64,000 bases of DNA from Deinococcus arboris (lineage in GTDB: Bacteria > Deinococcota > Deinococci > Deinococcales > Deinococcaceae), in the NCBI RefSeq assembly GCF_009755355.1, contig NZ_WQLB01000003.1, positions 1 through 64,000 of the forward strand, read 5' to 3'. The notes below the pieces were generated by a model. That model was not told where the DNA came from. It did not search any database and worked only from the letters and a program-made list of their open reading frames with translations. Within the stretch, counting starts at the first letter, position 1. Every line of letters begins with the position of its first letter. Below are positions 47,606 to 60,007 of this stretch, piece by piece. Made by a program: the position numbers and the translations under genes.

Positions 47606-49909
47606 TCAGCGCCGGATATTCACGATGGTAACGCCGTGGCCACCCTGGTTGGCCTCGGCGTCGTGAAAGGACTCCACCCGCTTCTCACCCTTCAGGTAGT
47701 CCCGCAGGAGCCTTCGCAGGACGCCCTGCCCCTTGCCGTGTACCACGCGCAGGGGGCTTTCCTTCAGGGCGTGGGCTTCCAGAATGGCGGCGCGCAGTTC
47801 TTCCACAGCTTCTTCCACACCCAGGCCGCGCAGCTGCAGCTCATTCTGAAAGGTGCTGGCGGTGGTGCCCGTAAAGCGCGGTCCACGGGTCTTGGGCGCC
47901 CCGGCGGCCACTGGCGCCACCTCGGGCTTCAGGCGCACGTCGCGGCGCTTGACGCCCACCTTCATCACGCCCAGCTGCACCACCAGGTCGTCGCCGCGCA
48001 GCTCCAGAACCTGCCCAGCGGCGTTGTAGGCGGGCACGTCCACCCGGCTGCCCACCCGGATGGGGTCGCCGCGTTCCTCGCGCACCAGAGGCGCGGGGCG
48101 GGCCTTCTGGGCGGCCACCCGCAGCTCGCGCAACTCCTGCATGACGCGGGGGCGGGCGCTGTCTTCCTGGGCACGGGCGCGCAGGGTCCGCACCCGCTCG
48201 ACGGCGTCGGCATACAGCGACTCGGCTTTCTGGGAGGCCTCGGCCAGCATCTCGTTGCGGCGGCTTTCCAGGGTTTCCCGCTCGGCGCGGATGCGGCCCA
48301 GTTCGGCCTCTGTTTGCTGGCGGGCGCCGGTGGCGGTCTCCAACTGGGCGCGCAACTCGGCCCGCTCACGTTCCAGCCCTTCCAGCATGCGTTCCATCAG
48401 GCCGGCGTCCGGGCCCAGCAGCGTCTCGGCGCGGGCCAGCACATCTTCCGGCAATCCCATCCGCTGGGCAATCGCCAGCGCAAAAGAGCGCCCCGGCTGT
48501 CCCACTTGCAGGGCGTAGGTGGGCGCCAGGGTCTCGAGGTCAAAGCCCATGGAGGCGTTTTTCAGGCCTGGCGTTTCCAGAGCAAACAACTTCAGCGGCG
48601 AGAGGTGAGAGGTGATCACCCCGCGCGCGTCCTGGGCCAGCAAGGTCTCAATCATGGACTGAGCCAGGGCCGCGCCCTCGTTGGGATCGGTGCCGGACCC
48701 CAGTTCGTCCACCAGCACCAGGGTGTCAGGTGCGGCGTGGCGCAGCACGTAGCGCAGGTGCTTGAGGTGCGAAGCGAAGGTCGACAGGCTGGCTTCGATG
48801 CTCTGCTCGTCGCCAATGTCCACCAGCACGTCGCGCACCACCGGCAGCCGTGCGCTGGCCGCCGCCACATACAGGCCGCACTGGTGCATCAGCACCGCCA
48901 GCCCCAGGGTCTTGATGGTGGCAGTCTTGCCGCCCATGTTGGGGCCGGTAATCAGCAGCAGCCGGGTCTCGCCCAGCATGAGGTTGTTCGCCACCGGGTT
49001 CTCGATCAGGGGGTGACGGACCTCGCGCAGGTCGTACTCGCCCGCCCTGGCCTCCTCGGGCCGGTTCAGGCGCCAGTCGCGCGCCAGCTTAGCCTTGGCG
49101 GCAATCAGGTCCAGTTCGCCCACCGCCGCGAGGGTGAGGGGCACCGCGCTGTCAGAAGCCAGCAGACCCGACAGCTCCGTGAGAATGCGCCTGACCTCAG
49201 CTTCTTCGTCGAGAATCAGGCGCGTGAGTTCGTTGTTCAGCTGGGTGACGGCCGCCGGTTCTACAAAATACGTCTGTCCGGTGGCGCTGGCGTCCACGAT
49301 GATGCCCTGCACCTGACCGACGCGGCTGGCCTGTACCGGCAGCACGTAGCGGTCGCGGCGAATGGTGACGATGTTTTCCTGAAGGACATCGGCCCATTTG
49401 TCCAGTGTGGCGGCCAGCTTTTCACGGATGCGGCTCCGCAGCGGCTCGATACGTTTGCGCAAGTCGCGCAGCCTGGGGCTGGCGTCATCGCGCACGGCGC
49501 CGTCCCGGTCCAGGGCCGACAGCACCCGGCGCACCAGTTCGCTGTGGTCCCCCAGGTCCTGCGCCACCTCGCGCAGTGGCCCGCGTGAATTGGCCTGAAT
49601 GGCGCGCTTGACCGTCATGGCCCCGTCCAGCGAATACGCCGCGTTCAGGAGTTCCTGGCCGGCCAGCACCCGGCCTTCCTGGGCGCGGGCGTGCAGGTCG
49701 CGGATGTCCTGAATCCCGCCCAGGCTCAGACTGACGCCAAACAGGGCGTCCTCGACCTCGTCCAGCTCGCGCGCAATCCGCGTCCCGTCGTCGCTGGGCC
49801 GCAGGGCGCGGGCGCGCTCGGCCCCCAGCGTGGTGGCGCTGCGCTCGGCCAGGGCCGACAGTACGCGGGGGAAATCCAGGGCAGACAGGGCGCGGGCATC
49901 AAAGGACAT
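47606..49909 (-). CDS. mutS2: Endonuclease MutS2
   Basis: About 767 residues. MutS core and clamp helices are followed by the ABC ATPase domain: Walker [19 protein letters not shown] near residue 330, Walker [21 protein letters not shown] near 410. A long coiled coil spans about 515-600. The C-terminal Smr nuclease domain has [19 protein letters not shown] and [18 protein letters not shown]. It lacks the mismatch-recognition domain of MutS1. MutS2 acts in recombination control and ribosome rescue in other bacteria. An ATG five codons upstream (49924) is also possible. Confidence 0.96.
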   Translation of the reverse strand: MSFDARALSALDFPRVLSALAERSATTLGAERARALRPSDDGTRIARELDEVEDALFGVSLSLGGIQDIRDLHARAQEGRVLAGQELLNAAYSLDGAMTVKRAIQANSRGPLREVAQDLGDHSELVRRVLSALDRDGAVRDDASPRLRDLRKRIEPLRSRIREKLAATLDKWADVLQENIVTIRRDRYVLPVQASRVGQVQGIIVDASATGQTYFVEPAAVTQLNNELTRLILDEEAEVRRILTELSGLLASDSAVPLTLAAVGELDLIAAKAKLARDWRLNRPEEARAGEYDLREVRHPLIENPVANNLMLGETRLLLITGPNMGGKTATIKTLGLAVLMHQCGLYVAAASARLPVVRDVLVDIGDEQSIEASLSTFASHLKHLRYVLRHAAPDTLVLVDELGSGTDPNEGAALAQSMIETLLAQDARGVITSHLSPLKLFALETPGLKNASMGFDLETLAPTYALQVGQPGRSFALAIAQRMGLPEDVLARAETLLGPDAGLMERMLEGLERERAELRAQLETATGARQQTEAELGRIRAERETLESRRNEMLAEASQKAESLYADAVERVRTLRARAQEDSARPRVMQELRELRVAAQKARPAPLVREERGDPIRVGSRVDVPAYNAAGQVLELRGDDLVVQLGVMKVGVKRRDVRLKPEVAPVAAGAPKTRGPRFTGTTASTFQNELQLRGLGVEEAVEELRAAILEAHALKESPLRVVHGKGQGVLRRLLRDYLKGEKRVESFHDAEANQGGHGVTIVNIRR

Positions 49910-50361
49910 CTCGCTCAGGAGCATACCGGGCGAGTGCTGGGCGCACCGTGCGCCGAGTGGCTTAGAAAGCGTTGACTCAATTGGGTGAGAAGGGGTGTGG
50001 CAATAGCAGGGTCATAGCGAGGCGGTGCTGGGCGGAGGTGTTCAGCAAGCCGAGAGATGCGAACCCGGCTTTCGCGTGAGCCCTCACCGCGCGGGCGTTG
50101 TCCTCCTGGGGTTAACAAGCAGGCGCCGCCATACAGGACGCTGCGTGCGGAGAACACCGGCGAACCTGCGGCCCCAGGCCACGCTCTGTTTGCTCAGGCT
50201 CACCTCAGGGCCAGTCCCCAGGGTTGGCTGGCCCAGGGCGCGAACGCCTGACCTGGTTGAATCTGCTGTGTCTGGAGAAAAACCGTATGCAAACCATCTG
50301 CCCACTCGATCAAGTCCGGCACGTCCTGCCCCAAAGGAAATAACGAGCCTGCACGGCAGCC
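49910..50361. other. Intergenic region without a supported gene
   Basis: About 450 bp between mutS2 and the GNAT-like fragment. A long minus-strand frame crosses it but has no family features or start signals. Confidence 0.4.
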
Positions 50362-50472
50362 TCATCGCGCGCTGTCGTCCCAGAAGACCCAGATATAGAT
50401 ATGCGGCGCTTGCCGCCAGCTGCTCAGCAGCGGTACGTCGGCTAAGGCGGGCGGCTGACAAGTGATGGTCAT
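50362..50472 (-). pseudogene. N-terminal fragment resembling a GNAT acetyltransferase
   Basis: Thirty-six residues, MTITCQPPALADVPLLSSWRQAPHIYIWVFWDDSAR, resemble the first strand and helix of AAC(6')-type acetyltransferases (TLRPxxxADLPLLxxW ... PHVxxWW). The frame then stops, and no continuation with the acetyl-CoA loop is visible in other frames downstream. Probably a truncated remnant; chance resemblance cannot be excluded. Confidence 0.3.
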
Positions 50473-50531
50473 GGGAACGCCCGTGTGCATCCTCCCGTAC
50501 CCGACCGCGTCCACTCCCGGAGGTCTGCCCC

Positions 50532-50996
50532 ATGACAACGACGCCGCCCCGAACGATTCGCTTGAAGCTCCCCCAGCCAATAGGCCGCCTGCTGGCCCGG
50601 CTGCTCACGGCCCGCACCGTGCGCCCCGGCGCCGTTATCCTGCCTCCCGCCGCCCTGAAGGTGCAGGGGCCGACGCTGCTGTATTTCAAAACGGAAGCCT
50701 GCGTGGCCTGCGAAGGCCTGGACCTGTGGGTGGGACAGCTGGCGGCCAGCGCCGGACTGAAGCTGCGGGTCATTGACGCCCGGCGCGGCGAGGTGCCGCT
50801 GCATGCCTACGGCGACGACCTGCTGCTGGACGAGGGCGGCGAGGTGCGGCGCGCTTACGGCATCCGGGTCTTTCCCACGCTGGTGCTGACCAACCCCAGC
50901 GGCGACATTGAGCGCGTGGTGATGGCCGTGCCCGAAGACCCGGAGGCGGCCAGACGGGCAGTGACCGCTGGACTGGGGCTCGACTCACCAGCCTAG
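50532..50996 (+). CDS. Thioredoxin-fold protein
   Basis: A 154-residue protein. An N-terminal basic, weakly hydrophobic segment (RLLARLLTARTVRP) precedes a thioredoxin domain with active-site CVAC in TLLYFKTEACVACEGLD near residue 58 and the cis-proline loop GIRVFPTLVLTNPSGD near 117. The order LLYFKTEACxxC and IRVFPTLVL fits thioredoxin-like reductases of the actinobacterial/deinococcal type. GGAGG lies 8 nt before the ATG. Partner unknown. Confidence 0.85.
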   Translation: MTTTPPRTIRLKLPQPIGRLLARLLTARTVRPGAVILPPAALKVQGPTLLYFKTEACVACEGLDLWVGQLAASAGLKLRVIDARRGEVPLHAYGDDLLLDEGGEVRRAYGIRVFPTLVLTNPSGDIERVVMAVPEDPEAARRAVTAGLGLDSPA

Positions 50997-51011
50997 CCAA
51001 GGGGCCAGCGC

Positions 51012-52289
51012 TTAGTCTGTTTCTTCCCCGTGTGCTTCTTTCAGCTTGCGCCAGCGCCCCTCCACCCGCGCCTCCCAGCCTTCACCAGTGGGGGCGTAGA
51101 GGTCCAGTTCTGCGCCGTCCGGCAAGTACGACTGGGCAAACGAGCCTTCGGGGTCGTCAAAGTAATATGCATAGCCCTGGCCGTACCCCTGCTGACGCAT
51201 CAGGGCGGTGGGGGCGTTGCGTAGGTGTAGTGGAATGGGAAGTGATTCGCCGTCCCGCACCGCATTCAGTGCATTTTTCCAGGCCACATACACGCTGTTG
51301 CTCTTGGGGGCCAGCGCCAGATAGACCACCGCCTGTGCCAGTGCCAGGTCACCTTCGGGGCTGCCCAGAAACTCGGCTGTGTCGCGCGCGGCGATGGCCA
51401 GCCGCAGGGCCTGGGGGTCGGCCAGGCCGATGTCCTCGGCGGCCATCCGCACAATCCGGCGGGCCACGTAGAGGGGGTCTGCCCCGCCCTCCACCATGCG
51501 GGCCAGCCAGTACAGGCTGGCGTCCACATGAGAGGCCCGCACGCTCTTGTGCAGCGCCGAAATCAGGTTGTAGAAATCCTCGCCGTTCTTGTCCATCTGC
51601 GGCAGGTGACGGCCAAACGCCTCGGTGACGGCCTCGGGTGTGACCGGGTTGGCGAGGCTGCTGGCGACTTCAAGGGTACTCAGGGCGCGGCGGGCGTCCC
51701 CTTCGGCCAGGCGGGCCAGCAGGTCCAGGGCTTCGGGCTGCGCCGTGACGCCGGGCAGGCCCCGGTCATCGGTCAGGGCGCGGTCCAGCAGGCCGCGCAC
51801 CTCCTCGGTGCTCAGGGCCTGCAGGACCAGGGTGCGGGCGCGGCTGCGCAGGGCCGGGTTGACCTCAAAGCTGGGATTCTCGGTGGTCGCGCCGATCAGG
51901 GTCAGCAGGCCCGACTCGACGTGCGGCAACAGGGCGTCCTGCTGGGCCTTGTTGAAGCGGTGAATTTCATCCAGAAACAGCACGGTGCGCTGCCCACGTC
52001 CGCGCAGCCGCTCGGCTTCGGCCACCGCGTCACGCACGTCCTTGACGCCTGCGCTGACGGCGGACAGGGCGATAAAGTGCGCGCCGACCTCGCCGGCCAG
52101 CAGCCGCGCCAGGGTGGTTTTGCCCACGCCGGGCGGCCCCCACAGAATCAAGCTGCCCAGCCGCCCCGACGCCAGCACGCGCGTCAGCGGTTTGCCTGGC
52201 CCCAGCAAGTGCGTCTGGCCCATCACCTCGGCCACAGTGCGGGGCCGCAGGCGTTCGGCCAGGGGAGCTGGCGGATCAAAGAGCGTCAC
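51012..52289 (-). CDS. rarA: Replication-associated recombination protein A (AAA+ ATPase)
   Basis: A 425-residue RarA/MgsA protein, a relative of clamp-loader ATPases that acts at stalled replication forks. [26 protein letters not shown] starts the family; Walker [18 protein letters not shown] is near residue 53, Walker [18 protein letters not shown] near 103, sensor 1 [13 protein letters not shown] near 133. The C-terminal tetramerisation part includes [22 protein letters not shown] and [28 protein letters not shown] start with TATCCT 7 nt upstream (52297-52302, minus strand). Confidence 0.96.
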   Translation of the reverse strand: MTLFDPPAPLAERLRPRTVAEVMGQTHLLGPGKPLTRVLASGRLGSLILWGPPGVGKTTLARLLAGEVGAHFIALSAVSAGVKDVRDAVAEAERLRGRGQRTVLFLDEIHRFNKAQQDALLPHVESGLLTLIGATTENPSFEVNPALRSRARTLVLQALSTEEVRGLLDRALTDDRGLPGVTAQPEALDLLARLAEGDARRALSTLEVASSLANPVTPEAVTEAFGRHLPQMDKNGEDFYNLISALHKSVRASHVDASLYWLARMVEGGADPLYVARRIVRMAAEDIGLADPQALRLAIAARDTAEFLGSPEGDLALAQAVVYLALAPKSNSVYVAWKNALNAVRDGESLPIPLHLRNAPTALMRQQGYGQGYAYYFDDPEGSFAQSYLPDGAELDLYAPTGEGWEARVEGRWRKLKEAHGEETD

Positions 52290-52382
52290 AGGGGCCAGGA
52301 TAGGCGGGCCAGGCCACCAGCAACGGCGTGACTTTCTTTAAACAGAGGCGCCCAGCGCCCCCAGTCAGGCCAGAATGCAGGC

Positions 52383-52661
52383 ATGGACGAGGCAACGCTG
52401 CGGCATCAGGTGGAGCTGGCGAACTTTCCGGCTGGGGTGCAGGTGACCCAGGTGCCGGGCCCTGGGCTGGTGCTGCGCGCCACGCAGCAGGGCGGCGCTG
52501 CGGGCCTAGAGGTACAGCTGACCGACGAAGCCGCGCGGCTGTACGGTGAAGGGCCAGCCGTGGCCGTCACACTGGAGCGCCTGAAGCAGGCGGCCGAGGC
52601 TGGACTGCCTCAACCTCACGCCGACGGCAGTTTTGAGCGGCTGGTATTTGTAGGGGACTGA
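52383..52661 (+). CDS. Small hypothetical protein
   Basis: A 92-residue, acidic, soluble protein with no recognised family. The pattern VTQVPGPGLVLRATQQ, GLEVQLTDEAARLYG, AVAVTLERLKQA suggests alternating strands and helices. CAGAAT lies 6 nt before the ATG, close to the leaderless arrangement. It diverges from rarA, with the two starts 94 bp apart. Confidence 0.6.
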   Translation: MDEATLRHQVELANFPAGVQVTQVPGPGLVLRATQQGGAAGLEVQLTDEAARLYGEGPAVAVTLERLKQAAEAGLPQPHADGSFERLVFVGD

Positions 52662-52821
52662 CCGCAGGAGTTGCGAAATGGGTGATGCAGCGCGCTCGCC
52701 CCGATGACACACAGCCGGTCAGCTCAACGCAGAGGGTCGTCTGACAGCGAGCTGCGCACCGTCGCCCCAGCGTCATGGAAGAAAACATAGGGGTGACTCC
52801 AGGTCACCCGATTGGTGACCG

Positions 52822-53070
52822 TCAACCTTCACGGCCGAGCCGCTGCTGAGCCTCTTGCTGACGCTTTTCGACTCGCTGGAGAGTGGCCGTTGATTCCTCG
52901 TAGAACGGGTCTTTGACGCTTCCTGCGTCATCAGGCGTCAGCACGCCAACATTCCATAACAGCTGGCCAAATCGCTGGTCTGGCTCAGCGCTCACCGCTT
53001 CAAGCAGCAGTTCTAGAATCGCAAAATTGGCTTGTAGACGGGACGGCGTCACCTCCGCACTGTCGCACAC
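52822..53070 (-). CDS. Small hypothetical protein
   Basis: An 82-residue, acidic, helical protein (LQANFAILELLLEAVSAEPDQRFGQLLWNVGVL; DPFYEESTATLQRVEKRQQEAQQRL). The WNVGVL and EES-rich end resemble small uncharacterised proteins that often lie near toxin or immunity genes, but no family is claimed. The GTG start has GGGAGG directly upstream. It follows the Nudix gene by 16 bp in the same direction. Confidence 0.6.
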   Translation of the reverse strand: MCDSAEVTPSRLQANFAILELLLEAVSAEPDQRFGQLLWNVGVLTPDDAGSVKDPFYEESTATLQRVEKRQQEAQQRLGREG

Positions 53071-53086
53071 CTCCCGCTCAGTCAGT

Positions 53087-53530
53087 CTAGAGCCCGGCTA
53101 GCCACGCCCGCGCAAACTCGCCGGGTTGGCCACGCAAGGTGGGGAGGGCCGTCGGGGCGAAAAAGGCCAGCTCTGCCCCTTCCACGCCGTCTGGCACAGG
53201 CACCCCCGTCCAGGCATCCACACGGTACATCGCCGTATAAAAATGGGCCTGGTCGCCGTTGGCGACTGTCCGCAGCGGCGTGGTCAGCAGGTCCAGAAGG
53301 CTGGCGGCCTGCACGGTCAGCGCCGTTTCCTCCCAGACTTCGCGCCGCAGGGTCTCCAGAGGCGGCTCGCCAAGCTCGCACAGGCCGCCGGGCAACGCCC
53401 AGACCTCTTGCCCCGCCAGCCGCTGGAGGAGAAGGTGGCCCCGCTCATCCCGAATCAGGCCGCACGCCCCCATCAGATTGACGGGTCGGTGTCCAATCTG
53501 AGCGCGCAATTCAGCGATGTAGTCGGGCAT
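53087..53530 (-). CDS. Nudix hydrolase
   Basis: A 147-residue protein. The Nudix box G-x5-E-x7-REVWEE is complete in GGLCELGEPPLETLRREV followed by WEETALTV, near residues 58-80. The N-terminus GACGLIRDERGHLLLQRLAG is typical of ADP-ribose or mutator-type Nudix enzymes; deinococci carry many. The ATG at MPDYIAEL is preferred since a TACACT box lies 8 nt upstream (53539-53544, minus strand). The substrate is undetermined. Confidence 0.92.
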   Translation of the reverse strand: MPDYIAELRAQIGHRPVNLMGACGLIRDERGHLLLQRLAGQEVWALPGGLCELGEPPLETLRREVWEETALTVQAASLLDLLTTPLRTVANGDQAHFYTAMYRVDAWTGVPVPDGVEGAELAFFAPTALPTLRGQPGEFARAWLAGL

Positions 53531-53691
53531 TGCAGACCAGTGTAGTGGGGACCGTCCGGGGCGCACACCGCTGTTGCCCCCACTCTCCCTTTCTTCACAC
53601 TTGTAGACCACAAAGTGCTGTGGTCATCCGAACTAGGCTCCAGACAGGCCTGCACAAGTGCGCCGTCAAGCCGCAGCGCCGCCCTCCCGGC

Positions 53692-54786
<1,095 letters not shown>

Positions 54787-54817
54787 ACAGATTCCGGCCA
54801 AATAAACGCGTTTCGGA

Positions 54818-54919
54818 GTTGGCCCAACTGGAAGGAGAGAGAAAGGGTACGGATTTCGGGAATTGGAGAAACATCCGGCTCTTTCCTGGATGTTGCGGCA
54901 ATGGACGGAATCCGTATCA
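54818..54919 (+). repeat. Dispersed intergenic repeat, copy A
   Basis: Starts GTTGGC, passes through GGAGAGAGAAAGGGTACGGATTT and ends GGAATCCGTATCA; the outer ACGGATT and AATCCGT are perfect complements. Block order matches the copies near 39.6 kb (minus) and 42.5 kb (plus). It lies in the upstream region of the App1-type gene. Confidence 0.6.
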
Positions 54920-55001
54920 CAGGGCCCAGTCTAAGGGGCTCTATGAGGTGAGACCCTGAGCAGCGCCTTGCGGGTTTGTACAGGGTCGCGTGCCCCCTGC
55001 C

Positions 55002-55808
55002 CTACGCCGGGCCACGCGGCACATGGTCATAGCGCCGCCAGATGAGGCGCTGCACCATCCAGTCTCCCAGGGCCGGAAACAGCTGCTCAAGCCACACCAG
55101 GGGGCGGTAAAACCCCGGCACGGTGGTTTCGGGCCGGGGGCGCAGCAGCACCGCCGCCACGGCGCGCGCCACCACCCCAGGCCCCGGCATAGGGAGGCGG
55201 GCGCGGGCGGTCATCTCACTTCTGACAAAGCCCGGCGCCACCAGGCTGACCGTCACGCCGCTGCCCAGCAGTTCTCGGCGCAGCGCCAGCGAGAAGCCGC
55301 GCAGGCCAAACTTGCTGGCCGAATACAGACCGTTCGTGGCCGCGCGCCCCGCCACCGAACCGATATTGACGATGTGCCCGCTGCCGCGCGCGCGCATGGC
55401 GGGCAGCACCAGCCGGGTCAGCTCAATGGGCGCCTCCAGATTCACGCGCAGCACCCGCAGGGGATCGGGGTCATCCCACCACCAGCCGCGCTCTACGGTG
55501 ACGCCCGCGTTGTTCACCAGCACATCAATGCGCCCAAAATGGGCCAGCGCGGCCGCAACCAGCGCGCGGCGGGAAGCGTTGTCGGTCACGTCGGCCGGCA
55601 CGGCAATTACCCGCCCCCCCGAGGCGTCCAGCCGCAGGGCCAGCGCCCGCAGGTCGTCGGCGCGGCGGGCCGCCAGCACCAGCGCGTAGCCCAGGTCGGC
55701 CAGTTCCTCGGCGGTGGCCCGCCCGATGCCACTGGACGCGCCGGTGAGCAGCACGACTGGCCGCGCGGTGGGCGCCGCTGCGGGCGCTTCTGTGTGATGT
55801 GCCTCCAT
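55002..55808 (-). CDS. Short-chain dehydrogenase/reductase (SDR)
   Basis: A 268-residue classical SDR. The cofactor motif is [13 protein letters not shown] near residue 20, NNAG is in DVLVNNAGV near 95, the catalytic Ser is in IGSVAGRAA, and YSASK follows near 165. The Asp/Arg-rich loop AARRADDL after the second strand suggests NADP preference. The C-terminus [25 protein letters not shown] may associate with membrane. Start at MEAHHTE because a TACCAT box lies 6 nt upstream (55815-55820, minus strand). It diverges from the subtilase. Confidence 0.9.
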   Translation of the reverse strand: MEAHHTEAPAAAPTARPVVLLTGASSGIGRATAEELADLGYALVLAARRADDLRALALRLDASGGRVIAVPADVTDNASRRALVAAALAHFGRIDVLVNNAGVTVERGWWWDDPDPLRVLRVNLEAPIELTRLVLPAMRARGSGHIVNIGSVAGRAATNGLYSASKFGLRGFSLALRRELLGSGVTVSLVAPGFVRSEMTARARLPMPGPGVVARAVAAVLLRPRPETTVPGFYRPLVWLEQLFPALGDWMVQRLIWRRYDHVPRGPA

Positions 55809-55871
55809 AGAGCGATGGTAGCCCCAACGCCGACTCAGGTGCGCGTCAGGCGCGGGCCGCAGACTGAGGGG

Positions 55872-57044
55872 ATGAAGCTTCAAGCTCTGGCCTGCGGTGT
55901 GCTGGCGGCGGCCCTGCTGGGCGTGGGGGTGGCCGCCCAGAACGTGACCCTGCCTGAACTGGCCCCGGTGACGCCCCTGCCCCAGCCGGCTGCGCCGCCC
56001 CTGCTGCCGCTTGTCCCAGCCAGCCCAGCGACCAGCGCGGCGCCTCAGACTGTCATCCCCACCGACCCACTGTTTGCGCGGCAGTGGAATCTGAACGCGG
56101 TGCGGCTGCCGCAGGCGTGGGCTCGCCTGGGGCCAACGCACGGCGCCCCGGTGACAGTGGCCGTGCTGGACACCGGCTATGTCCCGAGCACAGAACTGGG
56201 GGCGCGGGCTGTCAACGGCTACGACTTCGTGAGCAGCGCGGCCCGCGCGGGCGACGGCAATGGCCGCGACCCCGACGCCCGCGCCGCTGGCAGCTATGCG
56301 TACCACGGTGAGGTGATAGGCAACCTGATTGGCGCTGCCCACGATGGACGCGGCATGGCGGGCATCAACCCCCAGGCGCGTGTGGTGCAGGTGCGCGTGG
56401 CGGCGGTGGACGGCACTATCGAGGTGCCTGATCTGGTGGACGGCCTGAAATGGGCCGCTGGCCTGCCGGTGCCGGGCGTGCCGCCCAACCCGAACCCGGC
56501 CCGGATTCTGAACCTCAGCCTGTACGCCGACTTTATTCCGCTGACTGGCTGTGACCCCCGCGTGCAGGCCGCCGTGGACGCCGTGACGACCAAGGGCGCC
56601 CTGGTGATTGCTGGCGCAGCCAACGATGGCCAGGACGCCGCCGGATACTCGCCTGCGGGCTGCCGCAACGTGCTGACCGTGACCAGCGTGACCGAGGCCG
56701 GCACCCGCCCTGGCTACGCCAACTGGGGCCGGGCTGTCTCGCTGGCTGCCCCAGGCGGCGACACGGGCCGGGGCATTCCTGCCCTGAGTGCCACTGGGCC
56801 GGGCGGCGAACGCAGCCCCAACGGCACCAGTTTTGCCGCGCCACATGCAGCCGGGCTGGCCAGCCTGCTGCTGGGCGTGCGGCCCAACCTCAGCCCGGCC
56901 CTGCTGCGCTCTTACCTCACCCGCAGCGCCGCGCCCTTTCCAGGTGGCCGCTGCGACCCTTTGCCAGAGCACAGTTGCGGCGCCGGCATTCTGAACGCCG
57001 AGGCGGCCCTGACCCTGGCGCTGGCCTCCAGCCTGGGGAAGTAG
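55872..57044 (+). CDS. Secreted subtilisin-like serine protease (S8)
   Basis: A 390-residue protein with a signal peptide ([21 protein letters not shown]) and a Pro-rich linker. The catalytic Asp is in [10 protein letters not shown] near residue 100, His in [15 protein letters not shown] near 145 and Ser in [17 protein letters not shown] near 325; oxyanion Asn is probably in [10 protein letters not shown] near 255. The usual HGTH after the catalytic His is HGEV here. There is no recognisable I9 propeptide, only about 55 residues between signal and catalytic domain. Exported protease, target unknown. Confidence 0.92.
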   Translation: MKLQALACGVLAAALLGVGVAAQNVTLPELAPVTPLPQPAAPPLLPLVPASPATSAAPQTVIPTDPLFARQWNLNAVRLPQAWARLGPTHGAPVTVAVLDTGYVPSTELGARAVNGYDFVSSAARAGDGNGRDPDARAAGSYAYHGEVIGNLIGAAHDGRGMAGINPQARVVQVRVAAVDGTIEVPDLVDGLKWAAGLPVPGVPPNPNPARILNLSLYADFIPLTGCDPRVQAAVDAVTTKGALVIAGAANDGQDAAGYSPAGCRNVLTVTSVTEAGTRPGYANWGRAVSLAAPGGDTGRGIPALSATGPGGERSPNGTSFAAPHAAGLASLLLGVRPNLSPALLRSYLTRSAAPFPGGRCDPLPEHSCGAGILNAEAALTLALASSLGK

Positions 57045-57349
57045 GGAGCGAGCGGAGGCCACAGAGGCCACACCTGAGATGTGAGAGAAGCACCCCTCCA
57101 CAGCTTTGGGGCGGGTGGCCTAATGGGATGGCGGCTTCAAGCGAGTCTCTCCATTGAACCAGGAACTCTGTGATGTAAACGAGTCAAACTCAACGCTGTG
57201 ACGATCAGACGGTGGAGAGCGTCTGACCGCTGAACACTTGAAGCCTCTTCAACTCCTGAAATGGTTGTGGAGGCTTCAAGCTCGTTTGAGGACAAGTGTG
57301 CGGGTCAAGGCAACTGTATTAGGGGTTCTCTGCCCCTCTCTGCCCGCAG
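57045..57349. other. Convergent intergenic region with two hairpins
   Basis: Lies between the converging subtilase and DinB-like genes and contains no gene. A 7-bp hairpin (TCAGACG/CGTCTGA, 57205-57226) and a long, nearly continuous stem (57238-57279) are present; they probably act as bidirectional transcription ends although neither has a long T-run. Confidence 0.55.
57238..57279. terminator. Long hairpin between convergent genes
   Basis: TTGAAGCCTC (57238-57247) pairs perfectly with GAGGCTTCAA (57270-57279), and the inner TTCAAC/GTTGTG extends the stem to about 16 bp with one mismatch around a 10-nt loop. Position between converging genes suggests a bidirectional terminator or a processed RNA end. 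Confidence 0.5.
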
Positions 57350-57900
57350 TTACAGCTCGTCGTCGGTGTCGTCGGCCTCATCACTGTGGATAGGCGTGCT
57401 CTGGGGCCGGGCAAAGCGCATGTAATCCAGCCAGGGGGGCGTGTGACCCAGCTGGCGAATCATCAGGGCAATCTGGGCCGTGTGCCGCACTTCATGGGTC
57501 ATCACGTTCCAGAGCAGCTGGTCCAGGGTCACGGTGTCGCTGGCAGGGTCGTCCTGCACCAGCTTGACCAGGCGGCCCAGGTCAGGCTGGCCGTCCAGAA
57601 AGGCAGCGGTGCGCCGCGTCACTTCGCGGCTGTAGGCCAGAATCCAGCCCAGGTCATACTGGGCCGCCTGCGGCTGGACCCAGTCGTGCGGAAACTGACC
57701 CTGCACCCCGTCTCCCAGCACGATGCTGTGAATCCAGTGGTCCTCAAAGTCTGTGACGTGCAGCAGCAGGTCCTTGATGCAGTGAAAGCGGTCACCGGAC
57801 TCGATCAGGTCGCGGTCCAGGTCTTCGGGAGGCAGGGCGCGCAAAAAGTTCCACAGCTGCTCGCGCGCAGCGGTCAGGTAGGCGTAGTACTCGCGCACGT

Positions 57901-57904
<4 letters not shown>
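57350..57904 (-). CDS. DinB-family protein
   Basis: A 184-residue four-helix-bundle protein of the DinB fold. His residues in [15 protein letters not shown] near 50 and in [21 protein letters not shown] near 130 form the family metal site; a Pro/Asp-rich acidic tail follows ([11 protein letters not shown]). The ATG overlaps the dus stop by 4 nt, so it is co-translated with a tRNA dihydrouridine synthase. It is distinct from the DinB-like protein in the nuo operon. Confidence 0.9.
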
Positions 57905-58911
<1,007 letters not shown>

Positions 58912-58944
58912 CCGCCCAGGGTAGCGCACCGTCCCCCCCCAGCG

Positions 58945-58985
58945 GGTGAAGTCCGTCTTGGCCGCGCGCTGTGCAGGACTTCACC
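58945..58985. repeat. Perfect 10-bp inverted repeat between dus and GNAT genes
   Basis: GGTGAAGTCC (58945-58954) and GGACTTCACC (58976-58985) flank a 21-nt spacer in the 166-bp divergent gap. It could be an operator with two widely spaced half sites or an RNA hairpin in the GNAT leader. Confidence 0.55.
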
Positions 58986-59077
58986 GCGCCGCGCGGCACG
59001 CGGAGTATGCTTCGGCCAGTCCGGCCTCCTTCTCCTAGCACCTTGCTGCCCGCCCCAGCCGGACTCGGGGAGGCCCT

Positions 59078-59584
59078 TTGAACGTTACGCCGCTGGCGCT
59101 GCACCATGCGCCGCTGCTTCACCGCCTGTACAGCGCTGCGCCGGGGTATTTTGCCCTCCTCAGCACCCGCGTGCCCACCCTGAGCGAGGTTCAGCGCGAC
59201 CTTGAAATTGCCCTGCTGGACCCGCGCCGCAGCCTGAGCCTGCTGTGCGATGAGGGGGGCGAGGTCATTGGCAGCCTGGACTGCAAGCGCAACTTTCCCG
59301 AACCCGGCGACCTGACCATCAACCTGCTGCTGATCCGGGAAGACCGCCAGTCGCAGGGGTGGGGTGAGCGGGCCGTGCGTCACCTGGAAGCGCGGGTGCC
59401 CCCCGGCACGACCCGCATTCTGGCCAGCGTATTGGGCGACAACCCGCGCGGCGCCCGGTTCTGGGAACGCCTAGGCTACACCTTCGCTCTGGACGCCCGC
59501 CCCGTCATGACGTGGTATGCGCGGCCGGTGGGGCAGCCCCCCCAGGCACAGGCGCCTGTGGGCATCCGGGCCGGGCACGATTGA
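59078..59584 (+). CDS. GNAT-family N-acetyltransferase
   Basis: A 168-residue protein. The acetyl-CoA loop is in [18 protein letters not shown] near residue 90, preceded by the beta-bulge [22 protein letters not shown]. The C-terminal [20 protein letters not shown] matches motif B of the family. The acceptor is unknown. TTG start, with GGGGAGG 4 nt upstream. The next gene (59618) follows by 33 bp, so a short operon with it and perhaps argB is possible. Confidence 0.85.
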   Translation: MNVTPLALHHAPLLHRLYSAAPGYFALLSTRVPTLSEVQRDLEIALLDPRRSLSLLCDEGGEVIGSLDCKRNFPEPGDLTINLLLIREDRQSQGWGERAVRHLEARVPPGTTRILASVLGDNPRGARFWERLGYTFALDARPVMTWYARPVGQPPQAQAPVGIRAGHD

Positions 59585-59617
59585 CCGCCCCGCCAGGGGC
59601 CTGACTGGGGCCAGCAG

Positions 59618-59965
59618 ATGACGCCCCCGACCTCCGACGCGCTTTTTCCACTGCTTCTGGCCGAACACGGCTCCTCTACCAGCTTGCTGCTGACAGACTT
59701 TTCGGCGGGCGCCCCGGTGTTCCAGGCCGCTGGCTTCAAGGCAGGCGGGTACGCCTGTCAGGGGGTTGCCCAGGCCCTTATTCGGCTGCATGCCCCCCAC
59801 CTGACCACGGCGATCCGGTTCGACTCGGAATCCAGTATGTTCACGGCCTACAGCGCTGACCGGGCCGCCCTGCTGGCACTGGCGCAGCTCCTCCAGCAGG
59901 CCATGACCGACCCGGTGATGCTCGACGGGGCCCTGCGCCACGCTGACCCCGCAGAACTGGATTAG
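59618..59965 (+). CDS. Small hypothetical protein
   Basis: A 115-residue soluble protein. [21 protein letters not shown] and [34 protein letters not shown] suggest an alpha/beta fold. No family recognised; the pattern is reminiscent of small immunity-like or DUF proteins but I do not assign one. It lies 33 bp after the GNAT gene and about 40 bp before argB, which has its own -10 box. Confidence 0.62.
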   Translation: MTPPTSDALFPLLLAEHGSSTSLLLTDFSAGAPVFQAAGFKAGGYACQGVAQALIRLHAPHLTTAIRFDSESSMFTAYSADRAALLALAQLLQQAMTDPVMLDGALRHADPAELD

Positions 59966-59994
59966 CCGGCGCTTCCTGGCGCCCGGCCCGCCCC

Positions 59995-60000
59995 TACACT
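59995..60000 (+). promoter_or_regulatory. -10 box (TACACT) of argB
   Basis: TACACT lies exactly 7 nt before the argB GTG, leaving no room for a ribosome binding site and fixing the GTG as the probable start of a leaderless mRNA. Confidence 0.65.
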
Positions 60001-60007
60001 GAGAGGC

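Noticed and set aside
47636..49588. A 650-codon frame antisense to mutS2
   Set aside because: Gln/His/Gly-rich shadow; mutS2 carries complete ATPase and Smr motifs in the opposite strand.
50084..50773. A 229-codon minus-strand frame in the mutS2/thioredoxin gap
   Set aside because: Its second half is antisense to the thioredoxin-like gene and the rest has no family features; only a short GNAT-like fragment in another frame was kept as a possible remnant.
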